The notes under the pieces are model-generated. The model made no database searches and was not told where the DNA came from. It saw only the letters and a list, made by a program, of their open reading frames with translations. Made by a program: the position numbers and the translations under genes. Shown piece after piece: positions 1 to 11,885 of a stretch of DNA of 64,000 nucleotides. Numbering within the stretch: position 1 is the stretch's first letter; each line of letters starts with the position of its first letter. This DNA is from Ancistrus triradiatus (taxonomy: Eukaryota > Chordata > Actinopteri > Siluriformes > Loricariidae), in assembly GCA_025084515.1 (NCBI GenBank), contig JAJAGP010000966.1, forward strand, positions 62,001-126,000. Reading direction: 5' to 3'.

Positions 1-310
1 TGATGGGACTATATCCTGACAAATCCATCCTAAGTTGAATTTATTGTAAACCGAGGAGTTTTTATACTGTCTCTATCAGAGTGCAGCCTATATTAGACAG
101 GTTTAAAACACCTACATTTCAGCACTCATCACTCCCACCACGTCACTCCCTACATTACGCACTGCCGACTTCCTCATCTGAGTGCAGGAGAATGCTGCGC
201 ATACTCCATAAATTCCAAATTCAGAGTATGATTTCTGCTGAATGTGTTTTCATGTGCATTATCAGATTCCCATCATAGAGTCAAAATATCGTAAGTCAGG
301 CCATCATAAA
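1..310. repeat. degenerate mariner-like MITE fragment
   Basis: Phrases such as TGATGGG, AATCCATCCTAAGTTGA and AACCGAGGAG match parts of the better-preserved CAGTGGTACCTCGG family copies at 9580-10306 and 53255-54018. It is heavily decayed and has no clear ends. Confidence 0.45.
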
Positions 311-741
311 ACGTCTGTCTGGTGCGTAGGACAGAGCAGATTATAAAAGAAAAAAGAACAAAAGTAAAATTTGAGCGATTCGGTAAAAGAACTGAACCAA
401 CCATAACTAACCAGTTCAGTCTTGTTATGTAGCATCACCACTTCATCTCGGAGCTCGTTCCTTTTTTTATAGCTTGCTTCCTTTTTTAAGATACATTTTT
501 GTAACTTTCTCAATTTGAACTCGTATAGCTCTTGTCTTTATACTGGAACGCTATGTCCTCTTTTAAATCCTTCTAGAAGCTGGTAGCCTTGGATTCTCGG
601 ATACTGTATCGGAAACCTTATAGATACTTTACCACAACTTTCGAATAACATGTCAATTAATGAAGTCTGCGTTTGCCACTGGTGATGGGTCATGTGATAA
701 ACAATGAGTAGTTTATTACACAAATCAGAGGAAAGAGAGTG

Positions 742-745
<4 letters not shown>

Positions 746-787
<42 letters not shown>
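746..787. repeat. (GA)n microsatellite
   Basis: About 21 uninterrupted GA units followed by a G-run. Confidence 0.95.
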
Positions 788-789
<2 letters not shown>

Positions 790-2346
790 GGGGGGGTGAG
801 TTTTTAGTAAAAGCTTGCTGTGCCATTCAGGGAGGACAGAAACCCTTTTTCCTAATATCCTTAGTTAGCCCTCTTAGAGACGACCAAATAGGCCTAATTA
901 TTTTGGCATTTGTTGTTTTATTGCATATTTCATTGTTAATCAATCAATTTAGCCATTAAATCTGCAACAGTCCATCAGTGAAGCCTCTGGAATCCTGGCT
1001 GTGTGAGCAACATCCTTCCCTTATTCGACACTCATCTCCTTCCACAGCTACACGGAGCCACAACGGTAAGCTGGGATCAAATAACCTATCGATCAGTATC
1101 GATCAGTATTTACATACGCCTCTGCCTTTGTTGACAGTCTATGGCGCTTATAGTTCCCCAAAGTATTGCATTTCATAAGGAATGTCGTTCCTTGTTGACT
1201 GGATATTTGGAGCTAATGGCGTGTTTTTGTGAGCATGCACTCGCACCAGAATGTGATATTCAAGTCTGCCCGCTGTTTTGTTTCCGTCTGTGCTCGGAGG
1301 GTGTGTCCCAAACGCTTTGTGTGGGCGATCAAGCGCTCTTAACCAGGCTGAGGCGATGCCCAACACCACGCCGTTCAGTTAGAAACCTTTATCAACGCCG
1401 CGTTTGAAAACGCCACCGATTAATAAACGAATGGCGCAAAGTAAGCCAGCGAAATGGCTTTATAGCCTAACAGGCTGAGAACAACAGGTAGGTCAGGCAA
1501 TGTATCGATTACAAAGCCTAGCCTTAAATAGCTCGGGGTCGATATCAGTTTTAAAACTTAAAAATCGATCAATTTTTTTGAAAATCAAACAATAAGGCGT
1601 TTTTGTTCAACCGGAGAAGGACGTCACAGGTGCATCCGCCATTCAGTGCGCACTATTCCTATTCCAAATCCATATCGCCATTACGTAATTACTAACAGGA
1701 CACGGCCTTAAAACACGTTATCTTCTGACATATTCAAAATAAAAGATGTCCTAACCAGCCAGGACAATATCACAAGTCACCCCGGGGGCATCACCAGACC
1801 CACTTTACCAGGGCACGTGCCCCAGTAAAATGGTGCTATGCCCTACTAATATCATGGCAGTAAAAAAGTCAGTTTAACCTGGATTGCTGCAGAACTACAG
1901 GACTACATGAACTACATTTCCCATAATACAACAGCATCTCTCTAAAAGCTTGAGAGCTTTCGGTTTTTTTTTCGACATTTGCAAATAATTGAAAGAACGT
2001 CAGCCATGCTGCAGGCAAGATAAGACCGCTCAGGACGATATGTTTTCGCCATTTATAACCAGCTAAACTATTCAGTGGCATTACGCCGTACCGGCAACTT
2101 TCATCAAGAAAACACATCTATTAAGGTCATGTCTTTGTCTATTGTCTATCTAAGTTTTTCTGAATTTTTACTGATATCCAGTGTGGTGGGGTTTTGGCAG
2201 GTAGACTTTTGTTGCAAAATCTCCCAAATAAAATATGAAGATGTGATATTTCATGATATTCTGTTTTATTCCGACAGCTATAGAGTGAGATGCCTTTTAT
2301 AAACTGAGCAAAACAGACAGTACAGTGATAAACAACACAGCAACTC

Positions 2347-3240
2347 AGATAGGGTTGCCAGGTCCAGCGAGAGTAAGCATCCAGGTCTATGGAAAGGCGC
2401 CCAAAACAGGCCACCTAGTACAATAGGCGGGTTTCCATCCAAACGTTTCGAAAATGTTATGCGCAACTTTAGGGGCAAATGTTATGCCAATGAAGTCGTC
2501 CACCCACTACAGTTATGCAAAGAAACTGTAGATGGCGTAGGCTAACACGACTAGGGTTGATACTGAAACAAATATGAATGGAGGAATTTAGGAGAATTTA
2601 GGAGAATAAACAGCTATTTCCAACACATCTTTAACACATCCCACCTCTTCATTCATTCATTCATTCATTCATTCATAATAAATTATAACTTTAAGAGTCA
2701 CATACACTTTCACTCAAGTTAACTATTAAATCAGATCTAAATGTAACAATACTGATTTTGTTTTGTTTTTGGTTTGATCAGGTGCAACGGAATCATGTGA
2801 CTTACAGCTTGATATGTCATTGTTTATTCAAAAAATGTTTGAAAAACACCTCTATTCACATTTTCCCCTTTAGCAATGTTCTAACTTTTCCACAACTCTT
2901 TTTTTTTTTTTTTGCGAGATTTGGGTGTTTCTGTCAGATTTTGGACTTTTCCCATTCAGGTTTTTCTTTCCACAATTTCAAAATCCGCAAAAACTTGGCG
3001 GATGGAAAAACCTTCTAATGTGAGAGAGTGGCAAATTGATCAGTTGAAATGAAATAATAATCGTAATAATAATAAATGTATAACAAAATCAACGTGCAGC
3101 AATATTGGAGAGAGAGATCAGGATCAGGAAGCAAGAATAAATAAATAACTACACTTTAGAAATCAGTCCCCAAAATGTACAACCTGCAACTACTGATATT
3201 TGTAAGTGACTTTATAGAAAAATAATCCTATTAGTCCAAA
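2347..3240 (+). mobile_element. GGTTGCCAG TIR element interrupted by a second MITE
   Basis: The left part (GGTTGCCAGGTCC to CCACCTAGTACAATA) and the right part (AATGTGAGAGAGTGG onward, with ATCAGGATCAGG and TTGTAAGTGACTTTATAG) are consecutive in the intact copies at 45.1-46.8 kb. Here they are separated by about 590 bp of other sequence. Confidence 0.65.
2427..3016. mobile_element. nested MITE with GTTTCCATCC termini
   Basis: It starts GGCGGGTTTCCATCCAAACG and ends with the near-inverse GGCGGATGGAAAAACC, so it has short terminal inverted repeats. It sits inside the GGTTGCCAG element, so it inserted later. No transposase is visible. Confidence 0.6.
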
Positions 3241-3535
3241 ATAAATCGCTTAGCCCATTGTCGAAGAATGCCAAGAAGAATTCTTCAAAGTTTAAGAGAA
3301 AAGTCAGGGAGGCTGAAAATGTACACAATGTCAAGAGCTTCAAAGTTCTTTTCTTCAAGGAAGCATGCAGGCGAGGGAGGAGAACGATATGAAATGATGA
3401 AGGTTGTGTTACTGGCAAGAACTACACCTGTTGTGTGTGCGTTCTTTTGTTGTTTATATACATGAATCCTGCTGACACTGATTCTTACGATTTTCTTTCT
3501 TTCACTATCTACCTGTCGCTCTTTATGCAGTTGCC

Positions 3536-3581
3536 ATGGAAACAGTTTTCATCTTCTGTTCGCTCCTAGTATATGTGTCTG
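3536..3581 (+). CDS. fxyd6: fxyd6 coding exon 1 (signal peptide)
   Basis: Acceptor AG at 3529-3530, five bases of 5' UTR, then ATG in GCCATGG. It encodes METVFIFCSLLVYVS and ends in phase 1 at GTAAGTG. Confidence 0.88.
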
Positions 3582-6500
3582 GTAAGTGCCTTCACTCACT
3601 CTCATTCTCTTTCTGTCTGTTTCTCTGGGCCGTTAGGAGTGTGTGAGGCCAAAAATGACGTAAGAATGTTACCGTTATGGTTAATCTCATCTATGGATTG
3701 AAATTGTTTAATGGTTGGTAACAAAGGTCTGTTGCATTGTCTCCCATGAAACCTGGTTCTTTTATATGGTTTTTCGCAGAGGCTCAAAACTTATGATGCA
3801 CATACATTTTACACGGAGAGCTTCCAGTACTGAGGTGCAGCTATTTTCATGAAAACAAAATCATAGTGAACAAGCAACACATGTTATCTCGTTACCATTT
3901 TAGCCTTTCACCCGTTTGCTTTGTTTGTCATGTGGCTCCTATTCTGTTTGCACCATAGTTATTTTTAGGGCTTTCGTTTCCTCTGTAATCTGCCGTTCTC
4001 ACAGTTTTTTTTGCACTTGTGCTCAATTAAACAAGACTAGACAAGTTCCTTGACGTTACCCCCTGGTGTTACCATGGGTGATTTAAGTTGACTTAATATT
4101 CAATTTGAAACATGCTTTCACATTTCTAATACTCTCTTCTAAAAGGGTGTCCATTTACATACAGTGCTGTGCAAAAGTCTTAGGCCACCATTCGATTAGC
4201 CATGCCAATGTTTCATCAATGGTGTAATGAACATATATAATTGTTTCTCAGTCTCTTTTTTAGAATACAACCAGAAAATGCAGGAATATTGAATGAAAAC
4301 AATCAGAAAAACAGCTTCTATAGGCTACAGTGGGGAGTATTTAGTGTGAGCTCCCCTTATACTTGATGCCAACAATCTTTTTTGGAAGGATAGCAACCAA
4401 GAAACCACTTTTTCAGAAGAGCAACAGGGTGAAAAGGCGAAGATACGCTCAAGCTTTGACAGTTTTGGGTCCAATCGTTGCCTACGTGTTAAATATGGTC
4501 ATTATAGCATTGCTAAAACAACAAATCTAATGGTGGTCTAAGACTTTTGCACAGCACTGAGGTCTTATCTAGGAAACGTCAGTAAAATAGCATTAAAGGT
4601 CCTCGACTTCAACATTGTTGATTTACAAAAAGACTGTTTAAAGTGTTTAATGACACAATGAACCCAACCCTGACTGTGGCTCTGGGACGCTGCTGCCATG
4701 ACTTGTTTCGAAAAATGTTTTACAGTTTTTTTTTTGCACAGTGCTTGTGTTTAGCATGTGGCGACAGTGCGTGAGTCTCGAACCAAATCTTGAACTGGTT
4801 TGAGCAAATAAGATTGAAATCTGATCTCTGATCTCTGATGGGTGAATTTACACACATTTTTTATGGGCTTTGCCTTATGTAGATACGATCCTGATACTCA
4901 AAACTCATAAAACAACCTAATGTAAACAAAGGTCTGAATAACCGATGCTGACCTTTGACCTGTCAAAACGTATGGACAGAAAAACAGGAGAAATTGACAG
5001 AATATTCAGTCTAATGCAGAGATTTGGGCACCACTTATCGAATAACGTTGTTATAACGCGCCATTATTGTTCATGTCTGGAATTTATGATATTGGAAAAT
5101 TGCAGGCAGAAAAGACAGCCTTTCTTGTAGCTGTCATTCTGTGTGCATGCTTTTAAGTCTGGGGTCTGTAGAGGATTTCCAAAACCTAAATCTTCCATAT
5201 CTTGACTTTTTATTCCTGGTCAGACTGGACTCGTTTATTAGTGGCCGTCCATGATTGAATTTTTAGATTGATCTGCTCCGTGATAGAGATCCTGCCTCCG
5301 GATGGTAATCAAATTAAGGCAGGATAAGTTAGCTTCTAGTGGCTTCTATTCTCCATGACCCTGGATGTCTGCATCACATGACTGTGCAAGTACAGATTTA
5401 TACCGGTAGATACCATTCAGACTTTCCATTAAACATCTGGCACTATCTGAGTTTTAGTCTTTTTTTTCTCCTCCTCTCATGGAGATGTAGGAGTTAGTAC
5501 AGGTAGTACCCGATTTATGATGGGGATACGTTCCAGAAAATCCATCGTAAGTTGAGATTCAGTTCTGCGAGATTCTGTGCGGCGATTTTTTTCCAGCCTC
5601 TACTTGTAGATCTGAAATGTCTCTGATTGACTGCTTGAGATCTTTTGTGAATAGCAACGGATAGGACAGAAATGATCAGAGCATCGATGAATTTTGTGGA
5701 AAAAAAACACAGTAGGTACCTGTCTGTAATTTTCTCAGAATTAGAAGGAGAGAAATATGGACATGGTTGATCTGAACAGAAATAATCACTGATTAATTCA
5801 TTGTAGTAATTTTAGTTCTGTCCAGTTAGGGCTTGAGGGATGTTTTGGATCAGCCTCTTATGAGCTTCACCATTTTCTGTAGGACACTGAATCCTTTTTA
5901 ATCACAAAGCAGAATTAATGCTTCTCATTTCTTTCCCCAAACAAACCTTAGTTGATTTTATCCAAAGACCTAAGATTAGATGACGGAGGAGTTTCTCCAG
6001 TTTGCACCTGAGTAAGCAACTCGGTTTGCTAATCTGTATTTGTGGTGCACACACCACAGCACACAACAGGTGGCCCGTGCCATCGTTATCTAATCTAGAA
6101 TCACTTCTACACAGCACCTCAGAGCTTTTACTTGAACCTGCTTTCAGGCTGTCATGCAAAAGCACTCTCAGACTGTCTATGTCCTTTAAGAACACTAAGA
6201 ATGCAGCACTGAATGAATGAAGAATGCAAACACGATAAACACAGCGGAGATCTGAATTGAGAAACAGCTATTGCGAATCTGAATCACTGAATCACTGTGT
6301 AGTGAATCGTGAATCATGAATCGACTCGTACAAGTTTAGGCAAGTGCGCTCGAGTACCGAGCAAATGACGAGAAGAGAGAAAAATTTTTCTAGTCAGATT
6401 GAGTTTTGAGATACTGCTGTATTTTGATAGTTCTATTTTTAATTTGATTATTGAAACAAATATTCGATTATTCGGATTATGAATCTTCACTTACCAACTG

Positions 6501-8302
6501 TCTCTTACGTAGCTATCAGGCTGCATTACATTTAGCTTGAGGTTGTTTTGTGCATTATTCAAACCCAGATCCAAGGTCTGCGTTTGGATTGTTTTTTTTT
6601 TATACAGATTCAATATCCTGTACATTTATGTTTCTTTTTTTCCCTCCCTTTATATTTCTCTGTACTGCGTTTTCTTGACTCTAGCTGCAGGTGCACAGGG
6701 TAAGTCGACTTATTTATATTTAGCTATTTGACTTTTGAACACACGTATGATATGTGACATTACTACAACGAGCGTAGTCCAAAGGAACAACAGAAAACAT
6801 CCGATATCAGGCTGCAAACAGAAATAAACCAAATTATACAGTACAGACTGCAGCATAAAAGCAGCAGGTCCATGATTTATATTCAGTATTTTTGAGGGAG
6901 TCTTCACCAGTGGGCTGCTTGTTAATTAGCTATAACACAAAGCAGATTATGCTTTATTGCCCCCTTTACCAGTTGTTAAATTGGTTTGCATTTTACTGAC
7001 CATTTACTGCAACACTAATTTGTGTATTATTGTCAGTATGTATTAAAAATCATTTCTCCATCAGATGAAAAAGGAAAGAAACTGGACCCGTTTGAGTATG
7101 GTAAGCGTCACATGATTCGCTGATATGTAATTACTTTGTTTGTTTCTCGTGTTTCGCTGCTAAATCTGACTGCACACATAGACTTGTTTATTTAAAGGGA
7201 GGGACAAGTGTATTCCACGGAAAGTGAAGTAACGTTTGGGGCATCAGTTTTGAAATAAAAACTTTTGTAGAGTCACAACTTCAGTACCTGAACGTGTCTG
7301 TTTATGTTTTGTTGGTTCATTTTCCTTTTGTGGTCACTGGTGTTGGGTTTCTTTGTTTTCTTTCTTATCTTGTATTGTATAACTATGCTTGGTGTTTCTG
7401 ATTTTGTTTTAAATACGTTTGGCATTTACCCCATCAGTAATTTATATGCCATTCCCCACCTAAATCTTAAGATGTTACTGCAGACACAATGTCACAGAGT
7501 ATGTTCCCCCACAGTAAAAGTTATTTCACATGGTGTTTTTACTTTGATACTGATGTCATTAACTAAAGTTCCAATATAAAGTGTTATTAGGCAGCTGTAG
7601 TCATGTTAATATAGTTCATATAATATTTATCTCTGTTCCTTTCCAGACTATGAGAGTTTGAGGATTGGGGGTCTGTCATTTGCTGTGGTTTTTTTCGCTC
7701 TGGGCGTCCTCCTCATTCTCAGTAAGAGTGTAAATCTTTATGTAACTTTTAAACGCTTACTTTTCATATTTAAACGTTTTACTTTATGATCCTGATATGT
7801 GAGTACGTGTTAATCTTTTACTAATTTTTATTTACAAATCACTCTCCAGCCAGTTTTTGTTCATTTTAACTTTTCCCTTCTCCTTTTAATTTGTTTATAA
7901 TTATTTTTCCCTTCCCACCATATATTTTATTTTTATTTAGATCTTATTTTATCTTAATATTTTTATATTATTTTTGTCATTTTAATATATTTTTCATCCC
8001 AATCCAATTCATTAATTGTTCTTATTTTTTATGTATTATTCTGTCTTTATTCTGCTGCAGGTTGTAGTTTAATGTAGTTCTAACTTTAATTTAATTGTAT
8101 TTTTACCTTTCGTTCTTCTTTTAATTTGTGTATTTAGTTATTTTTCTCATTCAGCCACTTATTTTATTTTAAGTTAATATTTTATCTTATTTATTTCAAC
8201 TTCTATAGGTGACAGCAGTTTTATGTTTATTTTGGTTTAGAATCCCCATATTTGACTGCTTAATTTCTAGTTGACTTTTTAAATCCCTTTTTGTTCTTTT
8301 TA

Positions 8303-8378
<76 letters not shown>

Positions 8379-10430
8379 CTTTTGTCAGTCCCTTTCTTCT
8401 TTATCAACTTGCTTATATTCTAAATGAGATTTTCCCTCAATGTATTCTGAGAATAAATAAAAGCTGACTGATTATTGTATTACTGGCTAATCGGTAAGCT
8501 GTCTGATAACATGGTCTCTGAGTGAAGGTATACGCTGCACAGTAAATAATATTGAATATATAATAAATTATACAATAATCTCTTTCTATGGACTTCAGGT
8601 CGAAGATGCCGCTGCAATTTGAACCAGAAGCCCAGGTAAGCTTCTGTAAATTTACAAGGTCAAAATAAATAAATCAAATAAAACAGAATTTTTCATCCCA
8701 TTTGGGCATCCTGTCAGCATTTCATATGACCCCCCCCCCCCCCCTGACCGAAATCAAATTTTGCAACTATGTTCTCTTGTTTGTGTAGTTGCTTTACAAT
8801 ATAGAACAGAGAATATATTATATGTTATATATTTCCATATATATGAGAATGTGTGTTTTCCATATCTGTTGTTTAATTGCTTAATTTGATTTAATTTTTT
8901 GTGCAAACTTTTCCAGGGATTTAGGGGATGAAGAGGCCCAAGCAGAGAACCCGGTGGTGCCCAAGGGTGAGTTTACAGTACAGACCTTGTGTCCAGGTTT
9001 ATGTACGTTCATCAATGATTAGTGTCCAGGGGAAGAACAAAATTAAAAAGTCAACATGAACAGAGGCTTTAACTAGTACTTCTTGAAATATTGATTATGT
9101 TAATGTCAGAATGTCATTTTTGAATGCAGCATGAGACCACGAACCAAAAACAAACCATCAGTTGCCAGATTGTGCGTATATCATCAGAAAATATGACCTA
9201 TCTGAGAATGATGTTATATGCCAGTAGTTTTTTATGATCATTGGACTCGTTTGTAGTGAATTTAACCTGGTATTTTGTTGTTTTCGATTTGGGTATGTTT
9301 ATATGTCAATAGGTTTTGTTCCACTCCATTTGACTGGAGCAGCTGTGACTAATTATGAAAACGTTGCCCTTAAGATTGACGTCTAAAGAAAATAAAGCTT
9401 GTTTTTTGTTTATTTGGATTTACTTATCGTTGCTATTAGCAGCAATAGCCATTTTAGCATCAGACACAGAAGGTTACGCCGAGACTATTCACATGCAATG
9501 CATTCGCAAAGTCTTCAGATGTTTTCACTTTTCTCAAAATGAACGTTTTCCTGTATCATTTTTGTCATTTTTATAATTACAGTGGTACCTCGGTTCTTGA
9601 CCACCTTGAAAGTCATCGAATTCGAGTTCTTGACGCATTCTGACTAGAAAAATTTATCTCGATTTTCATTGTTTGCTCGGTACTTGTGACACTTGCTTAA
9701 ACTTGTATGAGTCGACCCTTGCTACTCGTTTCAGCCGCAACTCGATTCACAAGTCATGATTCATGATTCAGTGTACAGTGATTCAGATTCACAATAGCTT
9801 TTTCTCAGTGCAGATTTCCACTGTGTTTATCGTGTTTGTCTTTATTTTTACATCTACAGTACTGTATTCTTAGTGCAAATAAGTCTCCATGGGTCCTAAA
9901 AAGATTAGTGATAAGAGCCAACCAAAAGGAAAACTGTCTGCAGTTAGCTTTAGCAGCTATGAGATCACCAATAGACTTTTTCACTTTCAATCCATGACTC
10001 AGTAAACTCCATGAGATTTTTCAATCTAATGTAATCGGCTCCTCTATGATACAGTACAGACTATATTAAACTCATCAGTTCATGATATATTTAGCTTATG
10101 ATGGATTTGTTGAACATATCCCCATCATAAATCAGGAGCTCCTGTACAATACAGCTCCATTAATGCTGTTAATGCCTTATACAGGGGGATTTTCTGGGGG
10201 TCTGGAACCCATTCATTCAATTTCCATTATTCCTTATGGGAAACATTAGCTCGGTACTCGCTGTTTTCGGTTCACGACAACCCCGACAGGAACCGAGGTA
10301 CCACTGTAGGTGCTCCAATATTAATATATCATTGTCTTGATCTGCCGCTAGAGACATTCTCTAAGGTTTTTGTATACGTGCATTTTCCTGTATTCACACA
10401 GCTAAGGAAACGTCAAAGGCTGAGAACTGA
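3536..10430 (+). CDS. fxyd6: FXYD domain-containing ion transport regulator 6 (7 coding exons)
   Basis: Joined exons 3536-3581, 6685-6699, 7065-7100, 7647-7721, 8599-8635, 8917-8966 and 10402-10430 give 288 nt, that is 95 residues and TGA, the same length as human FXYD6. All introns are GT-AG and phases agree. Residues 1-19 are a hydrophobic signal peptide. The extracellular part carries the family motif PFEYD (29-33). The membrane helix is about 39-58 with the family-conserved Gly41, Gly52 and Ser58. It is followed by basic, Cys-containing RRCRC (59-63, possible palmitoylation) and an acidic tail with GDEEAQ and ending KAEN, both typical of FXYD6. Family members are single-pass subunits that modulate Na,K-ATPase in the plasma membrane. 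The start was chosen for its GCCATGG context and signal peptide. Its neighbour downstream is a second FXYD gene in the same orientation. Confidence 0.93.
4162..4559 (+). mobile_element. Tc1/mariner-type MITE (CAGTGCTGTGCAAAAG termini)
   Basis: Ends are inverted repeats of about 30 bp: CAGTGCTGTGCAAAAGTC at the left, and GACTTTTGCACAGCACTG at the right. A TA precedes the left end; the right-hand TA is not preserved. No transposase ORF is present. Confidence 0.8.
5500..6400 (+). repeat. fragments of the CAGTGGTACCTCGG MITE family
   Basis: 5500-5560 (GGTAGTACCCGATTTATGAT) and 6220-6400 (CTGAATCACTGAATCACTG, then ACTCGTACAAGTTTAGGCAA and CCGAGCAAATGACGAGAA) match internal blocks of the intact copies. 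The middle, about 5760-6210, is different sequence. Confidence 0.55.
6685..6699 (+). CDS. fxyd6: fxyd6 coding exon 2 (15-nt microexon)
   Basis: CTGCAGGTGCACAGG sits between acceptor CTCTAG and donor GTAAGTCG. In phase 1 it gives A-A-G-A-Q at the end of the signal peptide. A 9-nt version starting after CTGCAG would also stay in frame. Confidence 0.78.
7065..7100 (+). CDS. fxyd6: fxyd6 coding exon 3 (FXYD motif)
   Basis: 36 nt between ATCAG and GTAAGC. It encodes D-E-K-G-K-K-L-D-P-F-E-Y and the first base of the motif Asp. Confidence 0.92.
7647..7721 (+). CDS. fxyd6: fxyd6 coding exon 4 (membrane helix)
   Basis: 75 nt between TTCCAG and GTAAGAG. It encodes DYESLRIGGL followed by the hydrophobic helix ending ILLIL-type residues, and ends in phase 1. 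Confidence 0.93.
8306..8376. repeat. (TA)n microsatellite in an fxyd6 intron
   Basis: About 35 TA units between coding exons 4 and 5. Confidence 0.95.
8599..8635 (+). CDS. fxyd6: fxyd6 coding exon 5 (juxtamembrane)
   Basis: 37 nt between TTCAG and GTAAGC. It encodes SRRCRCNLNQKP plus two bases of an Arg codon. Confidence 0.9.
8730..8744. repeat. poly-C tract
   Basis: A run of about 15 C just downstream of coding exon 5. Confidence 0.9.
8917..8966 (+). CDS. fxyd6: fxyd6 coding exon 6 (acidic tail)
   Basis: 50 nt between TTCCAG and GTGAGT. It completes the Arg codon and encodes DLGDEEAQAENPVVPK. Confidence 0.9.
9580..10306. mobile_element. non-autonomous mariner-like element, intact ends
   Basis: Terminal inverted repeats are CAGTGGTACCTCGGTTC and GAACCGAGGTACCACTG (the right one reads AGGAACCGAGGTACCACTG), flanked by TA on both sides (9578-9579 and 10307-10308). 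It is 727 bp with no transposase. It lies in the last fxyd6 intron and ends 95 bp before the terminal coding exon. Confidence 0.88.
10402..10430 (+). CDS. fxyd6: fxyd6 terminal coding exon (stop)
   Basis: After acceptor ACACAG the phase-1 reading is A-K-E-T-S-K-A-E-N-stop, matching the C-terminal KAEN of FXYD6 proteins. Confidence 0.88.
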
Positions 10431-11885
10431 CGGCATTTCAGGTAACTCTAGGGTGGGTTTGACCAAACAGTTAGACGGCTGTACGCAGGTTTTATCAGCC
10501 CCTGACCCTCTCTATGTCACTACAGATCCCGGGACTGAACCTCCTGTTTCCAGTGGTGATGATGATGCTGAAGCGCATGTGTTGGGTCCGTGTGTGTTGG
10601 TATAGATCAGAAATGAAACGAAGGGACCGGGAGAAGAGCTTTGCTGCAGATAGGGATGAACCAGAGTCTCTTGTTGTCTGTGTTCTGATTGTTATCAGTG
10701 GTGTAACTCTGTCATGTCAACTTGCTGTTTTCACATTGTTCTATTAGCGCATATACCTTCATGTTTAATGCAGACAGCATATACATATTATAGATGTGTG
10801 TGTAGGTGGGCACTCTTTGAATTTCTGTGTATGCCTATAACCATACAAGCCTATCTCTGGGTGTGGGTGTATGTATGTGTGTGTGTGTGCCTCCCTCCTG
10901 ACAATCTGATTATTAATGTCAAAAAAACATTACCACCACTGGAGCACAGGGGTCATCAGCTGTAACACTGCCCAGCTCTAGGAAACATGAGCTCTCCACC
11001 CCAAAATAACACAACTATCACCGTCAGAAAGTCATCGTATCCGTTCCTCTTAAACTACATGTCAGGATAATATGCAGGTATGTGTACTCAGACTTTTTTG
11101 AAAGCAGTCCAACAGCTTTTTGGTGTGGATAGGTAACGTACAAATTAGGGATGCACCGATCCGATATTATTATCGGATATCGGTCCTGATATTAGAAAAG
11201 TAGTTGGATCGGGTATCGGAAAATCAATCCATGGAACCGATCCATTCACTTTAGTGGCGACATGTGCTACACCAGTTACACCAACAAGTTCGATGACGAC
11301 GTGCAAAGCAAATGTTGCAAAACACAACATAAAATATTACTGGTTAGTCATATATTCATAAACTACTAATATATAAAGATAGTTTAAGATGCTTGTCTTT
11401 TTTATTTTGAATTTGAATGCTGTGCCAAGGTCCTGCACAAACGTTTATGATTTTAGTGACAAATAAATTGCAGTTTAGTACATTTATATCTGGGTTCATT
11501 TGTTTTACAAAGTTAGTACAGTAACATTTAAGTCAGTACTGATACCTTAAGTGTCTCCCACATGGTGAGGTTTATGGTTTATTAATTCCACAATGGTATC
11601 GACTGATATGCAAAGTTTATGTATCAGTATCGGACCTGAAAAAGTCAGATCGGTGCATCCCTAATATGTACTGATCAGTTTTTAAAAAAAGAGAGAACCA
11701 TGCATCTTAGAACATGGATTTATTTTGAATCATACATTTGCCTTCAGGGCGTAGTCATTTAGTTTATGATAAAATGCCAAATAGTTTAGTTTATTAGGAA
11801 AACTATACACATTCAGTATTTAGTACAATATTGTGTATTGTATAGCAGCATTTTTTTGCTTTTAAATAAAGTTTGTGTCTAACAC
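10431..11885 (+). other. probable fxyd6 3' UTR and downstream sequence
   Basis: Non-coding sequence after the stop. The first convincing AATAAA outside a transposon is at 11865-11870, so a 3' UTR of about 1.45 kb carrying the hAT-like MITE is possible. The true cleavage site cannot be fixed from sequence. Confidence 0.35.
11146..11663. mobile_element. hAT-like MITE (TAGGGATGCACCGATC termini)
   Basis: 518 bp bounded by perfect 16-base inverted ends TAGGGATGCACCGATC and GATCGGTGCATCCCTA. Repeated TATCGG words lie inside, and there is no transposase ORF. A clean 8-bp target duplication is not visible. Confidence 0.75.

Larger units (their letters stand above)
1..3530. other. 5' flank / non-coding 5' region of fxyd6
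   Basis: No coding exon is recognisable here. The splice acceptor just before the fxyd6 start codon (AG at 3529-3530) implies at least one upstream non-coding exon, which could lie here or off the left edge; I could not pick it with confidence. The stretch holds a mariner-like MITE fragment (about 1-310), a GA microsatellite (746-787) and a TIR element split by a second MITE (about 2347-3240). Nothing is recognised in about 790-2340. Confidence 0.6.
3582..6684 (+). other. fxyd6 intron after coding exon 1
   Basis: It contains a MITE at 4162-4559 and mariner-like MITE fragments within 5500-6400. No other exon is seen. Confidence 0.7.

Noticed and set aside
1040..1067. Possible 5' UTR exon of fxyd6 (CCACAG acceptor, ACG/GTAAGC donor)
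   Set aside because: Both splice signals look acceptable, but the exon would be under 25 bases with no promoter or other support.
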